Assembly (NCBI RefSeq): GCF_901538355.1
Contig: NZ_LR593887.1
Location: forward strand, 3,076,920 to 3,140,919
Direction: 5' to 3'
Length of the DNA stretch: 64,000 nt
From: Tuwongella immobilis
Lineage (GTDB): Bacteria; Planctomycetota; Planctomycetia; Gemmatales; Gemmataceae
The notes below the pieces were generated by a model that made no database searches, was not told where the DNA came from, and saw only the letters and a program-made list of their open reading frames with translations. Made by a program: the position numbers and the translations under genes. How positions within the stretch are numbered: position 1 is the first letter of the stretch; each line of letters opens with the position of its first letter. Positions 23,392 to 31,937 of the stretch are shown piece by piece.

Positions 23392-23705
23392 ATAAGCGAT
23401 CACTGATCAGTATAGCTTAAGTTTCGCACATTTTGGTCTGGCAATTGGGGTCCACTTCAATTCGTTTGTTCGCTTAAAATATTGATTTGGTTGCAATCGC
23501 TGTTGAAACTCTGGTGGAAGTGGGCGCGTTCGATGTGGAGGGCTACCAGAACCGAAATCGACTGGAACAACGGTTCACGGTTGCGATGATTGTCTGTCCA
23601 TTCGCAACATGCGACGATCCACAATCTTCGATGTTCCTCGGCTTTACGCATCGGGTATTCCCATTTCACCGACTACTGAGTCCGAAGAACATCGAGCGAA
23701 CCAGA

Positions 23706-26700
23706 TTATGAGTGGGTAGAGGAGCGGTGTTCAAACATTTCACTTAATGGCTCATCGGTTTCTTCTTTCAGGAGTTTGCGGCCATCGCTCAGTTTGGCGA
23801 AGAAATAGTACAACCCCGGAATAATCAGAACTCCGATTACCGTGCCTAATAGCATTCCGCCAGCAGAGGTGGTGCCGATGGTTCGATTTCCGATCGCACC
23901 TGGTCCGGTCGCGAAAACCAATGGAATCAGCCCTGCGATGAAAGCAAACGAGGTCATTTGAATTGGCCGAAAGCGAAGTTTACCGCCTTCAACTGCTGCA
24001 TCCCAGAGAGATACCCCTTCACGACGTCGCTGAACTGCAAACTCCACAATTAAGATCGCATTCTTGCCGAGCAAGCCAACGAGCATCACGAGACCAATTT
24101 GGGCATAGACATCGTTCGAAAGACCATTCATTTCCAGGAAAAAGAATGACCCAAAAATCCCCACTGGGAGCGAAAGGATCACGGCTAATGGAAGAATAAA
24201 GCTCTCATACTGGCCAACAAGTACGAGATATACGAAGATCACAACGATCGCAAAGATAATCACGGCAAGATTCCCCTTTGATGATTCATCATAAGAGAGA
24301 CCTTCCCAGCCAATGCCATAACCGCGAGGAAGAACCGATTCTGCGACTTCCTGAATTGCTTGAATGGCTTGACCGCTACTGTATCCACCGGCTGGAGCCG
24401 CCTGAATTGCTGCGGAGAGATACAAGTTGTATCGCGTGATTTCGTTCAAGCCCTGCTTCTTCTTAATGCTCATGAATGCAGAATAGGGAACCATTTCTCC
24501 ACGATCATTCTTGATGAACATATCCTTCAAGTCTTCGGGATATCGTCGAAACTCTGGCGCTGCTTGGACATATACTTTGTAGAATTGTCCGAATCGAATG
24601 AATCCTTGCTCATACGTACTTCCGATTAGAATCGACAGGTTATCTAAGGCTTTTCCAATCGACACACCTTTCTGCATCGCAATATCATTGTTAATCACTA
24701 ATTCATATTGGGGGTAATTATTCGCAAAGAATGTGAATAATCCCTTGAGCTCCGGCCGCGTCGACAGAGCAGACATAAATTGGTTGGTAATGTCGCCAAG
24801 TTTTTTGTAGTCGCCGCTATTGGTCTTATCCAGGAGTCGGAAGGATAACCCACCTGCAGCACCGAAACCGGGGACTGCCGGCGGCTCAAAGAATTCTAGC
24901 TTCACATTCGCGATTTTCCGACAGGCTTTTTCAAGTTCCTCGGTGATCTCTTTCGCGGTTCGCTCCCGCTTATCCCAGGGTTTTAAATTGATGATACAAG
25001 TTCCAGCGTTCGATCCCCGGCCTTCGGTCAACACTTCATAACCGGCCAATGAGGAAACCGAGGTGATTCCATCGATTTCTTTGCAGATATCTTGCAATTC
25101 ATGGGCTTTGGCGTTCGTATACTCCAAAGTCGATCCAGGTGGGGTCTGAATGATTCCGTAAAGAATTCCCTGATCTTCGCTCGGAATAAAGCCCGCGGGA
25201 AGCTTGAGATTCACAAAATAAATCCCCACCGCGAAGCCTGAAATGGTGACGATCGTTAACAATCGAACCGTGACAATCTTTCGGAGGAGCCCAGCGTAAC
25301 TCCCGGTGATCCGCTCAACAAAACGATCGAAAAGTCTCAGAAACCATGCCAACGGACCGCGTTTTTTCACATTTGGATTGTGAGGCTTGAGAATCATCGC
25401 ACAGAGCACTGGTGTGAGCGTGAGGGCAACGATCCCAGAAAGCACGATCGATGTCGCCATGGTGATTCCGAACTGGCGATAAAATGTACCAACCGGACCC
25501 GTCATAAAGGTTACCGGCACGAAAACCGCTGTCATCACAAGCGTGATCGCGATGATCGCCCCGCTGATATCTTGCATCACCTCCATGGTTGCGCGATAGG
25601 GGCTGAGATGTTTTTCGTGCATTTTTGCATGGACTGCTTCGACTACGACAATGGCATCATCCACAACCACACCGATCGCAAGCACAAGTGCGAACAGCGT
25701 AATTAAGTTAATCGAAAGCCCCATCAATTGCATGAAGAAAAAGCTTCCGATTAACGAAACGGGAACTGCTAATGTGGGGATTAACGTTGATCGAAAATCA
25801 CCCAAGAAGAGAAACACCACAACCGAAACCAGGACAAATGCCTCAAATAATGTGTGAAGTACTTGCTCGATTGATGCATCCAGGAAGCTCGACACATCGT
25901 AACTGATCTCATAATCCATCCCAGGCGGAAAGGTATCTTTGCGAATTTCATTCAACCGCTCTTTCACCGTTTCAATCACGGTGGCCGCATTTGAACCCGG
26001 ATTTTGTTTCAACACGATGGCAGCGGAGGGATGCCCATCGATATCCGAATAAATATCAAAAAACTCGGAACCCAACTCTACTTCGGCGACATCCTTTAAT
26101 CGAAGAATTTCGCCATTTGAGTTTGATTTCAGAATAATTTCCGCATATTGTTCTGGTTTGTTATATCGTCCTTGATAAGTCAGAACGTACTCGATCGACT
26201 GTGAGGTTTTCCCCGTCGCTTGTCCTAATCGACCAGGTGAACCAATGACGCTCTGTTCTGCCAAGGCTTTCATCACATCTTCAGTCGAAAGCTTGTAGGC
26301 ACGCATTCGATCGAGTTTCAGCCAAACTCGCATCGCAAAGGTACGACTTCCGAGAATCTTTGCACTCCCAATCCCCCGAATACGCTGAATTTCGGGGAGT
26401 ACATTCACGCTCGCGAAATTATACAAAAACTTTTGGTCGACTCCTTTATCCGTGCTGTAGAGGTTGACATACATCAACATACTTGGCACCGACTGACTCA
26501 CGATAATCCCTTCCCGCTGGACGAGCGGAGGGAGCAAGTTTTTTACAATCGCGATCCGGTTTTGCACATTAACAACCGCAAGATTTGGATCTGTCCCCGG
26601 CTCAAAATAAATCTGGATAGTCGCCTCGCCGGCGCTTGTCGCACTGGAGGACATGTACCGCATATCTTGAACCCCGTTGATCGCTCGCTCGAGGGGAATC

Positions 26701-26885
26701 AGCGTCGAATCGACTAAAACATCGGCACTTGCACCAGGATAGGTGATAAACACGACGACGCTCGGGGGGGCAATCGAGGGAAACTGCGAAACTGGCAAGG
26801 TTTTAATCGCGAGACCACCCATAAATAAGATGATCAGCGAAATCACAATCGCCAATGCAGGTCGATAGAGAATATTCTTAAACAT
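23706..26885 (-). CDS. RND multidrug efflux permease (AcrB/MexF, HAE1 type)
   Basis: The 1,059-residue inner-membrane proton antiporter forms the pump of a tripartite efflux system. It begins MFKNILYRPALAIVISLIIL, then the porter-domain block PGASADVLVDSTLIPLERAINGV and NVQNRIAIVKNLLPP. The TM4 proton-relay pair of aspartates is kept (LAIGVVVDDAIVVVEAVHAK), as is the second repeat end (LVGLLGKNAILIVEFAVQRR). Two sets of six helices with two large periplasmic loops are apparent. These features fit the drug-exporting HAE1 class rather than metal-exporting HME pumps. It follows the adaptor gene by 40 bases in one operon. Codon use is visibly A+T-richer than in surrounding planctomycete genes, suggesting transfer. 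Confidence 0.95.
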   Translation of the reverse strand: MFKNILYRPALAIVISLIILFMGGLAIKTLPVSQFPSIAPPSVVVFITYPGASADVLVDSTLIPLERAINGVQDMRYMSSSATSAGEATIQIYFEPGTDPNLAVVNVQNRIAIVKNLLPPLVQREGIIVSQSVPSMLMYVNLYSTDKGVDQKFLYNFASVNVLPEIQRIRGIGSAKILGSRTFAMRVWLKLDRMRAYKLSTEDVMKALAEQSVIGSPGRLGQATGKTSQSIEYVLTYQGRYNKPEQYAEIILKSNSNGEILRLKDVAEVELGSEFFDIYSDIDGHPSAAIVLKQNPGSNAATVIETVKERLNEIRKDTFPPGMDYEISYDVSSFLDASIEQVLHTLFEAFVLVSVVVFLFLGDFRSTLIPTLAVPVSLIGSFFFMQLMGLSINLITLFALVLAIGVVVDDAIVVVEAVHAKMHEKHLSPYRATMEVMQDISGAIIAITLVMTAVFVPVTFMTGPVGTFYRQFGITMATSIVLSGIVALTLTPVLCAMILKPHNPNVKKRGPLAWFLRLFDRFVERITGSYAGLLRKIVTVRLLTIVTISGFAVGIYFVNLKLPAGFIPSEDQGILYGIIQTPPGSTLEYTNAKAHELQDICKEIDGITSVSSLAGYEVLTEGRGSNAGTCIINLKPWDKRERTAKEITEELEKACRKIANVKLEFFEPPAVPGFGAAGGLSFRLLDKTNSGDYKKLGDITNQFMSALSTRPELKGLFTFFANNYPQYELVINNDIAMQKGVSIGKALDNLSILIGSTYEQGFIRFGQFYKVYVQAAPEFRRYPEDLKDMFIKNDRGEMVPYSAFMSIKKKQGLNEITRYNLYLSAAIQAAPAGGYSSGQAIQAIQEVAESVLPRGYGIGWEGLSYDESSKGNLAVIIFAIVVIFVYLVLVGQYESFILPLAVILSLPVGIFGSFFFLEMNGLSNDVYAQIGLVMLVGLLGKNAILIVEFAVQRRREGVSLWDAAVEGGKLRFRPIQMTSFAFIAGLIPLVFATGPGAIGNRTIGTTSAGGMLLGTVIGVLIIPGLYYFFAKLSDGRKLLKEETDEPLSEMFEHRSSTHS

Positions 26886-26925
26886 GCTACACTTCCCATT
26901 TCATCTATTTCGTATGTCGAGAGAG

Positions 26926-28023
26926 TTATTCTGCCGCAAATTTCTGGTTCGACATCACAGATATGGGATCAACCATCTCATATTCGACTTCTTCGCCATT
27001 GTGAACCTGTTGCACCCCGTCGAGAACGATGCGCTCATTGGGTTTCAGGCCTTTGCTAACCACATAAATATCATCGAGTTCATGGGCAATTGTAATCTCT
27101 CGAATATGAACCGTCCGATCTTCGCCAACAATGTAAACATATTTTTTATCGAGGATTTCAAATGTGGATCGCTGAGGAATGACGACGGCCTGTTTCACGA
27201 GCTTGTGTAATAGAATGTTTCCTGTTTGCCCGTGTCGCAGAAGCCCCTTCGGATTTGGAAAGTCTGCACGAAATGGGATGTTTCCTGTCTCGCTGTTGAA
27301 TTTTGCTTCGATCGCACCAATCCTTCCCGACGCTTCGAAACGCTTTCCGTTCGCGAGCACCAATTCAATTTTCTGTGAGTCGGATTTTGTCCCACTTGCT
27401 TCCATATATTCGAGGTATTGGGCTTCCGGAACGTTGAAATAGACCCACATGTTTTGGTTATCGGAAAGCGTGGTCAAAACATCACCTTCTTTGACCAGAC
27501 TCCCTTGCTGTTCCTCGAGTTTGTCAACGATTCCATCAAACGGGGCACGCACGACTGTGAAATTCAGTTCCGCGGATGCCAACTCCGCATTCGCTTTGGC
27601 CTTGGCCAACTTGGCCGCTAAGAGCGCGACTTCATTCTGAGAAACCACATTCTGTTCAAAGAGTCGTTTTGTGTTGTTGTATTCCAGTTCCGCCAATTTC
27701 GCTTCCGCAAGTTCCGCATCTAGTTTTGCTTGATAAATTGCCGGGAGGATTCGGAACATCACCTCGCCACTTTTGACATATTGCCCTTCTTTGACCGGGA
27801 TCGCTTCCAAGTATCCATTTTCCAGAGCGCAAATATTAATGTGTCGTTGCGAATGGATCTGGCAAACATATTTTTGGGTGATTTCCACATCTTTTGCAAC
27901 TGCTGTGGTCACATGAATTTTGTGGGCTTCGTGGATATGCTCTGCATGGGTTTCATGGCACGCCGGAATGGAAAACAGGATCGAAACTGCTACTGCCAAT
28001 TTCAGTCCAGATCGTCGAGTCAT
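26926..28023 (-). CDS. RND periplasmic adaptor lipoprotein (membrane fusion protein)
   Basis: A 365-residue adaptor linking the permease to an outer-membrane channel. The signal peptide ends in a lipobox-like SIPAC (C22), so it is probably lipid-anchored. Then come a His-rich start (HETHAEHIHEAHKIH), the barrel-sandwich half GYLEAIPVKEGQYVKSGEVMF, a helical hairpin (KLDAELAEAKLAELEYNN through AKAKANAELASAELN), and the second half RAPFDGIVDKLEEQQGSLVKEGDVL with a beta-barrel domain. The family length fits. It is the first gene of the minus-strand operon, behind a sigma-54 promoter match. The histidines could bind metal, which is unusual for drug-type adaptors. Confidence 0.93.
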   Translation of the reverse strand: MTRRSGLKLAVAVSILFSIPACHETHAEHIHEAHKIHVTTAVAKDVEITQKYVCQIHSQRHINICALENGYLEAIPVKEGQYVKSGEVMFRILPAIYQAKLDAELAEAKLAELEYNNTKRLFEQNVVSQNEVALLAAKLAKAKANAELASAELNFTVVRAPFDGIVDKLEEQQGSLVKEGDVLTTLSDNQNMWVYFNVPEAQYLEYMEASGTKSDSQKIELVLANGKRFEASGRIGAIEAKFNSETGNIPFRADFPNPKGLLRHGQTGNILLHKLVKQAVVIPQRSTFEILDKKYVYIVGEDRTVHIREITIAHELDDIYVVSKGLKPNERIVLDGVQQVHNGEEVEYEMVDPISVMSNQKFAAE

Positions 28024-28113
28024 GTTCTGATCCTATGCTGATACCGATCGAAGCGTGGAGTGCCCCAATGGCATCGGGACAATCCACCTGATTTTGCTAC
28101 GACGGTTGCTGAG

Positions 28114-28129
28114 AGCAACTTGCATACCA
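28114..28129 (-). promoter_or_regulatory. Sigma-54 (-24/-12) promoter for adaptor-permease operon
   Basis: The minus strand reads TGGTATGCAAGTTGCT, which fits TGGCACG-N4-TTGCW with the invariant GG and GC exactly ten bases apart; 10 of 12 consensus positions match. It lies about 90 bases upstream of the adaptor start. An NtrC-type activator is encoded in the same cluster, which makes the match more credible. Confidence 0.68.
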
Positions 28130-28574
28130 AAGTGGTTGGTTCGCCATGTGTGATGCGAATTCTGACAATTCAACTGATCGCAATACCGCGGTTGCTTGCT
28201 GGATTTTGCCTCGTTCATGTTTGGTTATGTCTCGAAACGAAGGAACCACGCGGAACTGGCACCTCCATCGAATTGCGGAAGCTGGATCGATGCGAGGATT
28301 CGTTCGGAGAGAAGTTGCGAGATCGCATCACGATTCTGCAACTGAGCGTCCGGAAACCACCCTGAACGCTCAACGACCAGGAGTACCTTGATTCGGCGAA
28401 CGATAGGCCCGCGAAATGGTCCCCCAACTGCGTTTTGGTGGGGAATTTCCACATCGCGTCAATCAATACCAATGATTGCGAGCGAGTTGCACACCTGGAG
28501 CCAAATGGAATCGATGGTTCGAATTGAGGTGAACCAAGTTGGATAGTTGTTTCCAGCAATCCGAGAAAAAACTC

Positions 28575-28590
28575 CGGGATCTGGTTTGCA
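28575..28590 (+). promoter_or_regulatory. Weaker sigma-54-like site for the channel operon
   Basis: The plus strand reads CGGGATCTGGTTTGCA: GG and GC ten bases apart and a perfect TTGCA -12 box, but a poor -24 box. It lies 178 bases upstream of the outer-membrane channel start. Chance occurrence is possible. Confidence 0.35.
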
Positions 28591-28767
28591 GGGTTACAAT
28601 TGCGGTCTGAACGATTGGATTGATTCGCGAGTAAACAACTCTGAGCACCAAATCTGTCAGTTCTGTAATGGTTGCACGATTTGTATCGATTCAGAAAAGT
28701 TTCTTCTGAGCTTTTCCGATATTTCGCTTTAGTCGCCTCGCAATGCAAAATGTCAAGGATGATCGAG

Positions 28768-30288
28768 ATGGCCACACAATTAAATCGGTTTTCGAGTGAT
28801 CGACTTCGATGGCTGTCCCTTCGACTCGCCTTTTGTGGGATCGTTGTGGCGACACCGGCGTGTCACCTCCCGAGTCTTCGAGGACCGCTGCCCGGGCCAG
28901 CGATTCCCGAAACAGTAACTCAGTCTGCGATTCCGGCGGGTTCACCGACTGAAAACTCTGCGAATTTCAGCGTGGATGAATTCTTCCATGATTCCCGTCT
29001 TTCGAGCCTGATTCACGAAGGATTAGCGAATAATCAGGAATTGAGAATTGTTCAGGAAGAAATTCAAGTTGCCCGGAACGAGATTATGTCTCGTCAAGGA
29101 GCGTATCTCCCATTTTTGACGGGCGGTGCCAGCGCGGGGATTGAGAAGCCAAGCGAGTTTACACGGAACGGCGCTGTTGAAGATCAGTTGGAGATTCTTC
29201 CAGGCCGTTCTTTTCCAAATCCGTTGCCAAATTATGGAGCAGGGCTTAACTTCTTCTGGCAATTAGATATCTGGCGTCAACTCCGGAACGCAAAAGATGC
29301 TGCTTTCTTCCGCTATTTGGCCTCGATCGACCGGCGAAACTACTTGGTAACAAAGCTAGTGGCTGAAATTGCGGAAAATTATTATACGCTCATGGCGCTT
29401 GATCAACGAATGATTACACTGAATGAAACAATTCGCTTACAGTCGAAGAGCCTCGAGATTTCCAAGGCCAAAAAGGATGCTGGACGAGGAACCGAATTGG
29501 CCGTGCAGCGATTCGAAGCGGAAGTGAAAAAGAACCTCAGCGAAAAGCTGGTGGTTGAACAAGAAATCATTCAGACGGAAAACCGGATTAACTTCTTAGC
29601 AGGTCGTTATCCGCAACACATTGATCGCGATGCATCGAATTTTTTTGATCTCACCTTGCGACCGCTCAGCGTTGGCGTTCCTTCGGATCTGCTTCGGAAC
29701 CGTCCCGATATTCGTCAAGCAGAGCGGGAATTGTACGCGGCTGGACTCGACGTCAAAGTCGCTCGTGCTCGATTCTTCCCGACTTTGGCAATCACTGCAG
29801 GTGTTGGATACGAGGCGTTTAATCCCCGTTACATTGTTCGTCCGGAAGCGATCGCCTTTAACGTTGCGGGTGGGTTGATTGCACCGATTTTGAATAAGAA
29901 AGAAATCCGAGCGGATTATCTCTCCGCGAATGCGAAACAACTTCAGGCGATCTATCACTATCAACAATTGGTTCTGAATGCCTACGTTGAGGTAGTTAAT
30001 CGAGTTTCGAAAGCAGAAAATTATCGCAAGAGTTTGGATAACAAAAAATTGCAACTTTCTGCTTTGACAACTTCCGTCGATGTTGCCAGTAAATTGTTCG
30101 ATAATGCTCGAGCGGAATATGTCGAAGTGCTCTTAGCTCAGCGAGACTTGATGGATGCTCGAATGGAATTTATCGAATTGAAGCGAGAACAACTTGCCGC
30201 GATGACGAATGCTTATCAAGCATTAGGTGGCGGGAATATGTTCCAGAATATGGCACCTGCCCCCCCACGAATCATGGATAAAGAGTAA
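28768..30288 (+). CDS. Outer-membrane efflux channel lipoprotein (TolC/OprM, NodT family)
   Basis: The start at ATG 28768 follows AAGGATGATCGAG and gives 506 residues with a signal peptide ending in a lipobox (IVVATPAC). The two OEP repeats are readable: LIHEGLANNQELRIVQEEIQ with ARNEIMSRQGAYLPFL, then VPSDLLRNRPDIRQAERELYAAGLDVKVARARFFP. The second of these is the family signature. The long coiled coils (LETTSVDVASKL-type helices near the end) form the periplasmic tunnel. It is transcribed away from the adaptor and permease, sharing the regulatory region, and heads a unit with the histidine kinase and response regulator. It should complete the tripartite pump. Confidence 0.92.
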   Translation: MATQLNRFSSDRLRWLSLRLAFCGIVVATPACHLPSLRGPLPGPAIPETVTQSAIPAGSPTENSANFSVDEFFHDSRLSSLIHEGLANNQELRIVQEEIQVARNEIMSRQGAYLPFLTGGASAGIEKPSEFTRNGAVEDQLEILPGRSFPNPLPNYGAGLNFFWQLDIWRQLRNAKDAAFFRYLASIDRRNYLVTKLVAEIAENYYTLMALDQRMITLNETIRLQSKSLEISKAKKDAGRGTELAVQRFEAEVKKNLSEKLVVEQEIIQTENRINFLAGRYPQHIDRDASNFFDLTLRPLSVGVPSDLLRNRPDIRQAERELYAAGLDVKVARARFFPTLAITAGVGYEAFNPRYIVRPEAIAFNVAGGLIAPILNKKEIRADYLSANAKQLQAIYHYQQLVLNAYVEVVNRVSKAENYRKSLDNKKLQLSALTTSVDVASKLFDNARAEYVEVLLAQRDLMDARMEFIELKREQLAAMTNAYQALGGGNMFQNMAPAPPRIMDKE

Positions 30289-30315
30289 TCGCAACGCGAT
30301 TGGCTGAACCATTCA

Positions 30316-30358
30316 GAGTTTATCCACTTGTATCAATTCAATACGAGCGGATAAACTC
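30316..30358 (+). terminator. Long hairpin between channel and kinase genes
   Basis: GAGTTTATCC (30316-30325) and GGATAAACTC (30349-30358) pair perfectly. Between them CTTGTAT and ATACGAG pair with one mismatch, so a stem of about 18 pairs closes a 6-7 base loop. No T-run follows. It may reduce read-through into the kinase gene, stabilise the upstream message, or be an operator. Confidence 0.55.
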
Positions 30359-30464
30359 CGAATGTGTTCGACGAATTGCACATTTCGTTGGCCTCAGATG
30401 TCAAGCGATTCTTCTCCAATTCTGGTATTCGATTTGTTTGTCACCCGACATCGAGAGAAGCATC

Positions 30465-31937
30465 ATGAATTTAATTCATTGGCGGCTAGTTGGCCCTGTC
30501 TTGCTGATTGTGGGAGTGATCTTTTGTGTCTCGATCTCGATCGCAATCTCACTATTTTCGCAACAAACCTCCATTTCACGATTGTTGCGAGAAAATGTCT
30601 CCAGTCGAAGTGCGGCTTCAGAATTACGTGGTACATTAAACACGCTTATGGCTCTTGAGACGAATCGAATTGAGGATGTATCGGATTTGCACTCCCGAGC
30701 GGAGGCCGAATTAGTCGAGATCGAATCGTTTGCGAATTATCCAGATGAACAAGCGATCTCCAAACGCCTTCGAGAAGGATTCAATTCGTATATCCAATCC
30801 TGGAAATCATTATCCCCCAAAGACTCGCCTTCTCACCGCACCGAATTAGTCACCATCACCAAACAGCTCGAATTGGGAGTGATTTTTCCTTGTCGAGAGA
30901 TTGAAAATCTCAATGATTTTCGGATCAAACAGACAGTTGCAGAACATGAGCATTTCTTATCACAACTCGCATGGGGGATGGGAGTTGTTGGGATTCTGGT
31001 GGCGATTTCCGGTGTGGTGCTGGGATTCGGGGTTGCTCGATTATTCGCAAAGTCAATGCGAAAACTTCATATTCACATCCAAGATACTGCTGGAAAACTT
31101 GGGCCCGCTGGGCCGTCAATTGAAATCTCAGATGAAATGGATTTTGTCGGACTCCATGAAGAATTAGAATTGTTAAGCCAACGAATTGAATCAATGGTTC
31201 AAGAACTCAAAGCACGCGAGCAGGAGATCTTACGATCAGAACAGCTCGCTGCTGTGGGCCAACTTGCCGCAGGGGTTGGTCATGAATTACGAAATCCATT
31301 AACATCGATTAAGATACTCATACAGGCCGGCATGGAAGAGACCCCCCCTCAAATCACGATTGAAGACCTGCAAATAATCGAGGCAGAGGTTCGGCGAATG
31401 GAGCGGTCTTTGCAATCATTCCTCGATTTTACCCGGCCTCCGAGACTAGAGCGGCGAACAGTTTTGTTGAGCAAAATTCTCAACGATGTGATCGCCTTAG
31501 TTCGTGGCCGAGCCGAACAACAAAAAGTACAGATATTTGTGAGTGTCCCAGAATATCTTTCTCTAAACGCCGACCCGGTTCAACTTCAACAGGTTTTTGT
31601 AAACATCGTACTGAATGCATTGGATGTGATGCCTCTTGGTGGGATTCTACAACTCACCGCCCATCAGCGAAATCGGATGATCGATATCAAATTTCACGAT
31701 TCTGGTCCTGGAATCTCATCTGAGATGATACAACGGTTGTTTATGCCGTTTGCGAGCTCCAAGGAAACGGGTTTGGGCTTAGGACTTGTCATTAGCCGGA
31801 GAATTGTTGAAGATCATGGAGGAAGTATAACCGCCGCCAATGACATCAGTGGCGGTGCTGTATTCGTCGTGCAAATTCCCAATTGGCCGCATCCTGCTTT
31901 CGGAGAATCGACGCGTGCAGACACTCCTCGTAATTGA
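30465..31937 (+). CDS. Membrane sensor histidine kinase
   Basis: From ATG 30465, 490 residues. One membrane helix near 8-32 (VGPVLLIVGVIFCVSISIAI), a periplasmic helical sensor region of about 135 residues, a second helix near 168-193 (GMGVVGILVAISGVVLGFGV), then a HAMP-like linker. The kinase core shows the phospho-His at about 273 (AAGVGHELRNPLTSIKIL), N box NIVLNALDVM, G1 DSGPGI and G2 GLGLGLVISRRIVEDHGG. The layout is the NtrB/ZraS-like class that partners NtrC-type regulators. Its stop overlaps the regulator start by 23 bases, so they form one two-component system, probably sensing envelope stress or a pump substrate. Confidence 0.93.
   Translation: MNLIHWRLVGPVLLIVGVIFCVSISIAISLFSQQTSISRLLRENVSSRSAASELRGTLNTLMALETNRIEDVSDLHSRAEAELVEIESFANYPDEQAISKRLREGFNSYIQSWKSLSPKDSPSHRTELVTITKQLELGVIFPCREIENLNDFRIKQTVAEHEHFLSQLAWGMGVVGILVAISGVVLGFGVARLFAKSMRKLHIHIQDTAGKLGPAGPSIEISDEMDFVGLHEELELLSQRIESMVQELKAREQEILRSEQLAAVGQLAAGVGHELRNPLTSIKILIQAGMEETPPQITIEDLQIIEAEVRRMERSLQSFLDFTRPPRLERRTVLLSKILNDVIALVRGRAEQQKVQIFVSVPEYLSLNADPVQLQQVFVNIVLNALDVMPLGGILQLTAHQRNRMIDIKFHDSGPGISSEMIQRLFMPFASSKETGLGLGLVISRRIVEDHGGSITAANDISGGAVFVVQIPNWPHPAFGESTRADTPRN

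Larger units (their letters stand above)
22215..23454 (+). mobile_element. IS3-family insertion sequence (1,240 bp)
   Basis: Ends are imperfect inverted repeats: left TGGACCCCGGAAATCGGACC and right (reversed) TGGACCCCAATTGCCAGACC, each starting TG and closing CA. They enclose orfA and orfB of an IS3-type transposase. The flanking bases (ATAA left, CTTC right) do not form a target duplication, so a deletion or recombination at one side probably followed insertion. It sits exactly at the left border of the A+T-rich efflux cargo. Confidence 0.88.
28024..28767. other. Long divergent regulatory region of the efflux cluster
   Basis: These 744 bases separate the adaptor gene (minus) from the channel gene (plus). 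I find no supported gene; short open frames here have no ribosome site or family pattern. It holds a strong sigma-54 match on the minus strand and a weaker one on the plus strand (own entries). It also has a small inverted repeat GAATT-CTGAC-AATTC (28157-28171) upstream of the first, and a C-rich/G-rich hairpin near 28412-28438. The length is what enhancer-dependent promoters need. Confidence 0.6.

Noticed and set aside
23457-23711. Short frames on both strands between the IS and the permease gene
   Set aside because: I could not assign either to a family. They may be remnants, but nothing supports a gene.
28215-28775. Minus-strand frame of about 185 codons in the efflux divergent region
   Set aside because: It crosses the ribosome site and start of the channel gene, has no plausible ribosome site and no recognisable pattern.
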